A stretch of 64,000 bases of DNA, taken from an uncultured Aquimarina sp. (GTDB taxonomy: Bacteria; Bacteroidota; Bacteroidia; Flavobacteriales; Flavobacteriaceae). Positions within the stretch are counted from its first letter, which is position 1, and the number at the start of each line of letters is the position of its first letter. The notes beneath the pieces are model-generated. The model did no database searches and was not told the origin of the DNA. It was given only the letters and a program-made list of their open reading frames with translations. The stretch is from assembly GCA_947500845.1 (NCBI GenBank), contig CANMTP010000017.1, forward strand, positions 1 to 64,000. The letters are read 5' to 3'. Made by a program: the position numbers and the translations under genes. Of the stretch, positions 62,814-64,000 are shown in pieces.

Positions 62814-64000
62814 CTACATACTGGGCAATAAAACAGTGTCTATAGCATGTATTACTCCGTTGGTAGCTTGAATATCAGTACTACTACTAAGTATTGTACT
62901 TGTGTTAGCAGGGCCCGTAATTACTAAAGTAGATGCATCGATGGTAACATTTCCTCCAAGAGTCGTAGCAGTACCACCCGGTAAATTAGCAATCTGAGCT
63001 GCGCGAACATTACTTCCACTTACAACATGCAAATTAAGAGCACCACTTAATACGGTAGTTGGAATATCACTAGGAACATTCCACATATCATCGGTAGCTA
63101 ATAAGGCAGTGAAAGCAGCATTGTTTGGTGCAAAAACAGTAAACGGTCCGTCAGCTTGTAGCGTATTTACGTAAGTAAAGTCGTTATATGCCGTCAAAGA
63201 CGCTAATAAACTTGAAAAATTAGGATCGGCAGATACAAATGTTGTCACATCCGGAAGTGTAACTACTGCATCAATCTGATGAATCACTCCATTAGTAGCT
63301 ATGATATCGGTTCGATTAGCCACCGCAGATGCTATCCCATTAAATGAAACTCCACCCTCAGTATTGTAAAACATGTTTATAACGCTTTGATTGGGCCCTG
63401 CAGTAGAGGATGTAGATACATAGCCTGATCCTTCTGCCGTAAGATCAGAAGCTAAAACTGCTCCAGGAATTACGTGGTTTAATAGCGTTTGACTTAAATC
63501 CTCATCTGGTATTTCACCCACATTGGCCCAGCTGTTGGCTTCTAAAAAAGCACTAATTCCAGCATTAACAGGAGCAAGAACCGTAAATTCTGTATCACCT
63601 TGTAAAGTACTAACTAAATTAGCTTCAGTTAATGCAGAAGCTAGTGAAGATAGTTCACTATCCGCAGTTGCAAAAGTAGATAAATCTGGTAAATCAATGA
63701 TTTCATCTACTTTATGAATAATACCATTGGTCGCGGGAATGTTGGCCGATACAACTGCAGCTTGGTTATTGAAACGCACACCATTACTCGTGTCAAAAAA
63801 TATACTTACTTTGGCATCGCCTGGTCCAGCTTCAGCTTCAGTTGTAGCGTATCCCGACCCAGAAGCAGTTAAATCACCAGAGGTTAATCTTGTTGCAATC
63901 ACATGATTTAATAGTACCTCTCTTAGGTTTGGTAATTGCGTAATGTCGATATCCCCAAAGGCTGCATTAGTTGGTGCCAATACTGTGAATGTACCATTAT
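62814..64000 (-). CDS. Fasciclin (FAS1) repeat protein, partial (N-terminus outside window)
   Basis: At least 395 codons are open to the window edge. Three FAS1 domains are visible: the first incomplete (from FTVLAPTNAAF to ATNGIIHKVDEIIDLP), a second ending ATNGVIHQIDAVVTLP, and a third ending ATNGVIHAIDTVLLPSM at the stop. Each carries the H-box-like FTV(L/F)AP-N-A and the YH-type ending. FAS1 proteins mediate adhesion and matrix contacts outside the cell; a signal peptide should lie upstream. A TTG at 63978-63980 is not a likely start because FAS1 homology continues beyond it to the window end. Confidence 0.92.
   Translation of the reverse strand, partial: NGTFTVLAPTNAAFGDIDITQLPNLREVLLNHVIATRLTSGDLTASGSGYATTEAEAGPGDAKVSIFFDTSNGVRFNNQAAVVSANIPATNGIIHKVDEIIDLPDLSTFATADSELSSLASALTEANLVSTLQGDTEFTVLAPVNAGISAFLEANSWANVGEIPDEDLSQTLLNHVIPGAVLASDLTAEGSGYVSTSSTAGPNQSVINMFYNTEGGVSFNGIASAVANRTDIIATNGVIHQIDAVVTLPDVTTFVSADPNFSSLLASLTAYNDFTYVNTLQADGPFTVFAPNNAAFTALLATDDMWNVPSDIPTTVLSGALNLHVVSGSNVRAAQIANLPGGTATTLGGNVTIDASTLVITGPANTSTILSSSTDIQATNGVIHAIDTVLLPSM

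Overview
The window is a chromosomal segment of a member of the Bacteroidota, most likely a marine Flavobacteriaceae species. The evidence is the AT-rich composition, the near absence of Shine-Dalgarno motifs, several TAnnTTTG-type -7 promoter elements, lipoproteins with acidic residues after the lipobox cysteine, a CarboxypepD-TonB receptor, a Bacteroidota-type double-glycine leader peptide, bacillithiol synthesis (bshC), DUF5606, a heme A synthase with an N-terminal Cys pair, and a tricorn-like S41 protease. The genus cannot be fixed from sequence reading alone. No rRNA, tRNA, CRISPR array, prophage or complete insertion sequence was seen.

Layout. 1-7.9 kb: a truncated tandem repeat, an exported peptidase operon (M14 then M3), bshC, a small orphan ORF and a flavin-binding oxidase. 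8-12 kb: a surface-lipoprotein pore-forming toxin of the cholesterol-dependent cytolysin (CDC) superfamily, lying downstream of a membrane TPR-HTH regulator, with a repeat-rich region between them. 12-24 kb: housekeeping genes (guaA, lysA, sucC) mixed with LysM, DUF922, SRPBCC, amidohydrolase, LON-domain and cupin proteins. 23-32 kb: tricorn protease, an unusual methyltransferase, DUF1456, a TerB-like protein, Hsp20, an SPFH-Arc pair and an orphan receiver. 32-39 kb: a LytS/LytTR two-component pair divergent from a TonB-dependent receptor, then a small accessory patch with a cysteine-rich double-glycine-leader peptide, a decayed gene remnant and a DinB-like protein. 38-44 kb: CHMI, adenosine deaminase, uvrB and an ABC exporter. 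44-51 kb: a kinase-like orphan behind a 773-bp non-coding region, then TauE, nucleoid protein, pRiA4b-like, ctaA, cca and tsaC. 51-57 kb: a surface-glycan cluster (GT4, WaaP-like kinase, GT4, GT2, GT9). 56-64 kb: dapD, ruvX, def, DUF5606, pyrG, yidC and a fasciclin-repeat protein cut by the window end.

How genes work together. dapD and lysA belong to the diaminopimelate/lysine pathway. The glycosyltransferases and the WaaP-like kinase point to LPS or other envelope glycan assembly. LytS/LytTR plausibly controls the divergent TonB receptor. The best candidates for something new are the CDC core whose membrane-recognition domain 4 is replaced by four hemopexin-like repeats, and the six-cysteine secreted peptide; both sit in accessory positions with their own terminators.
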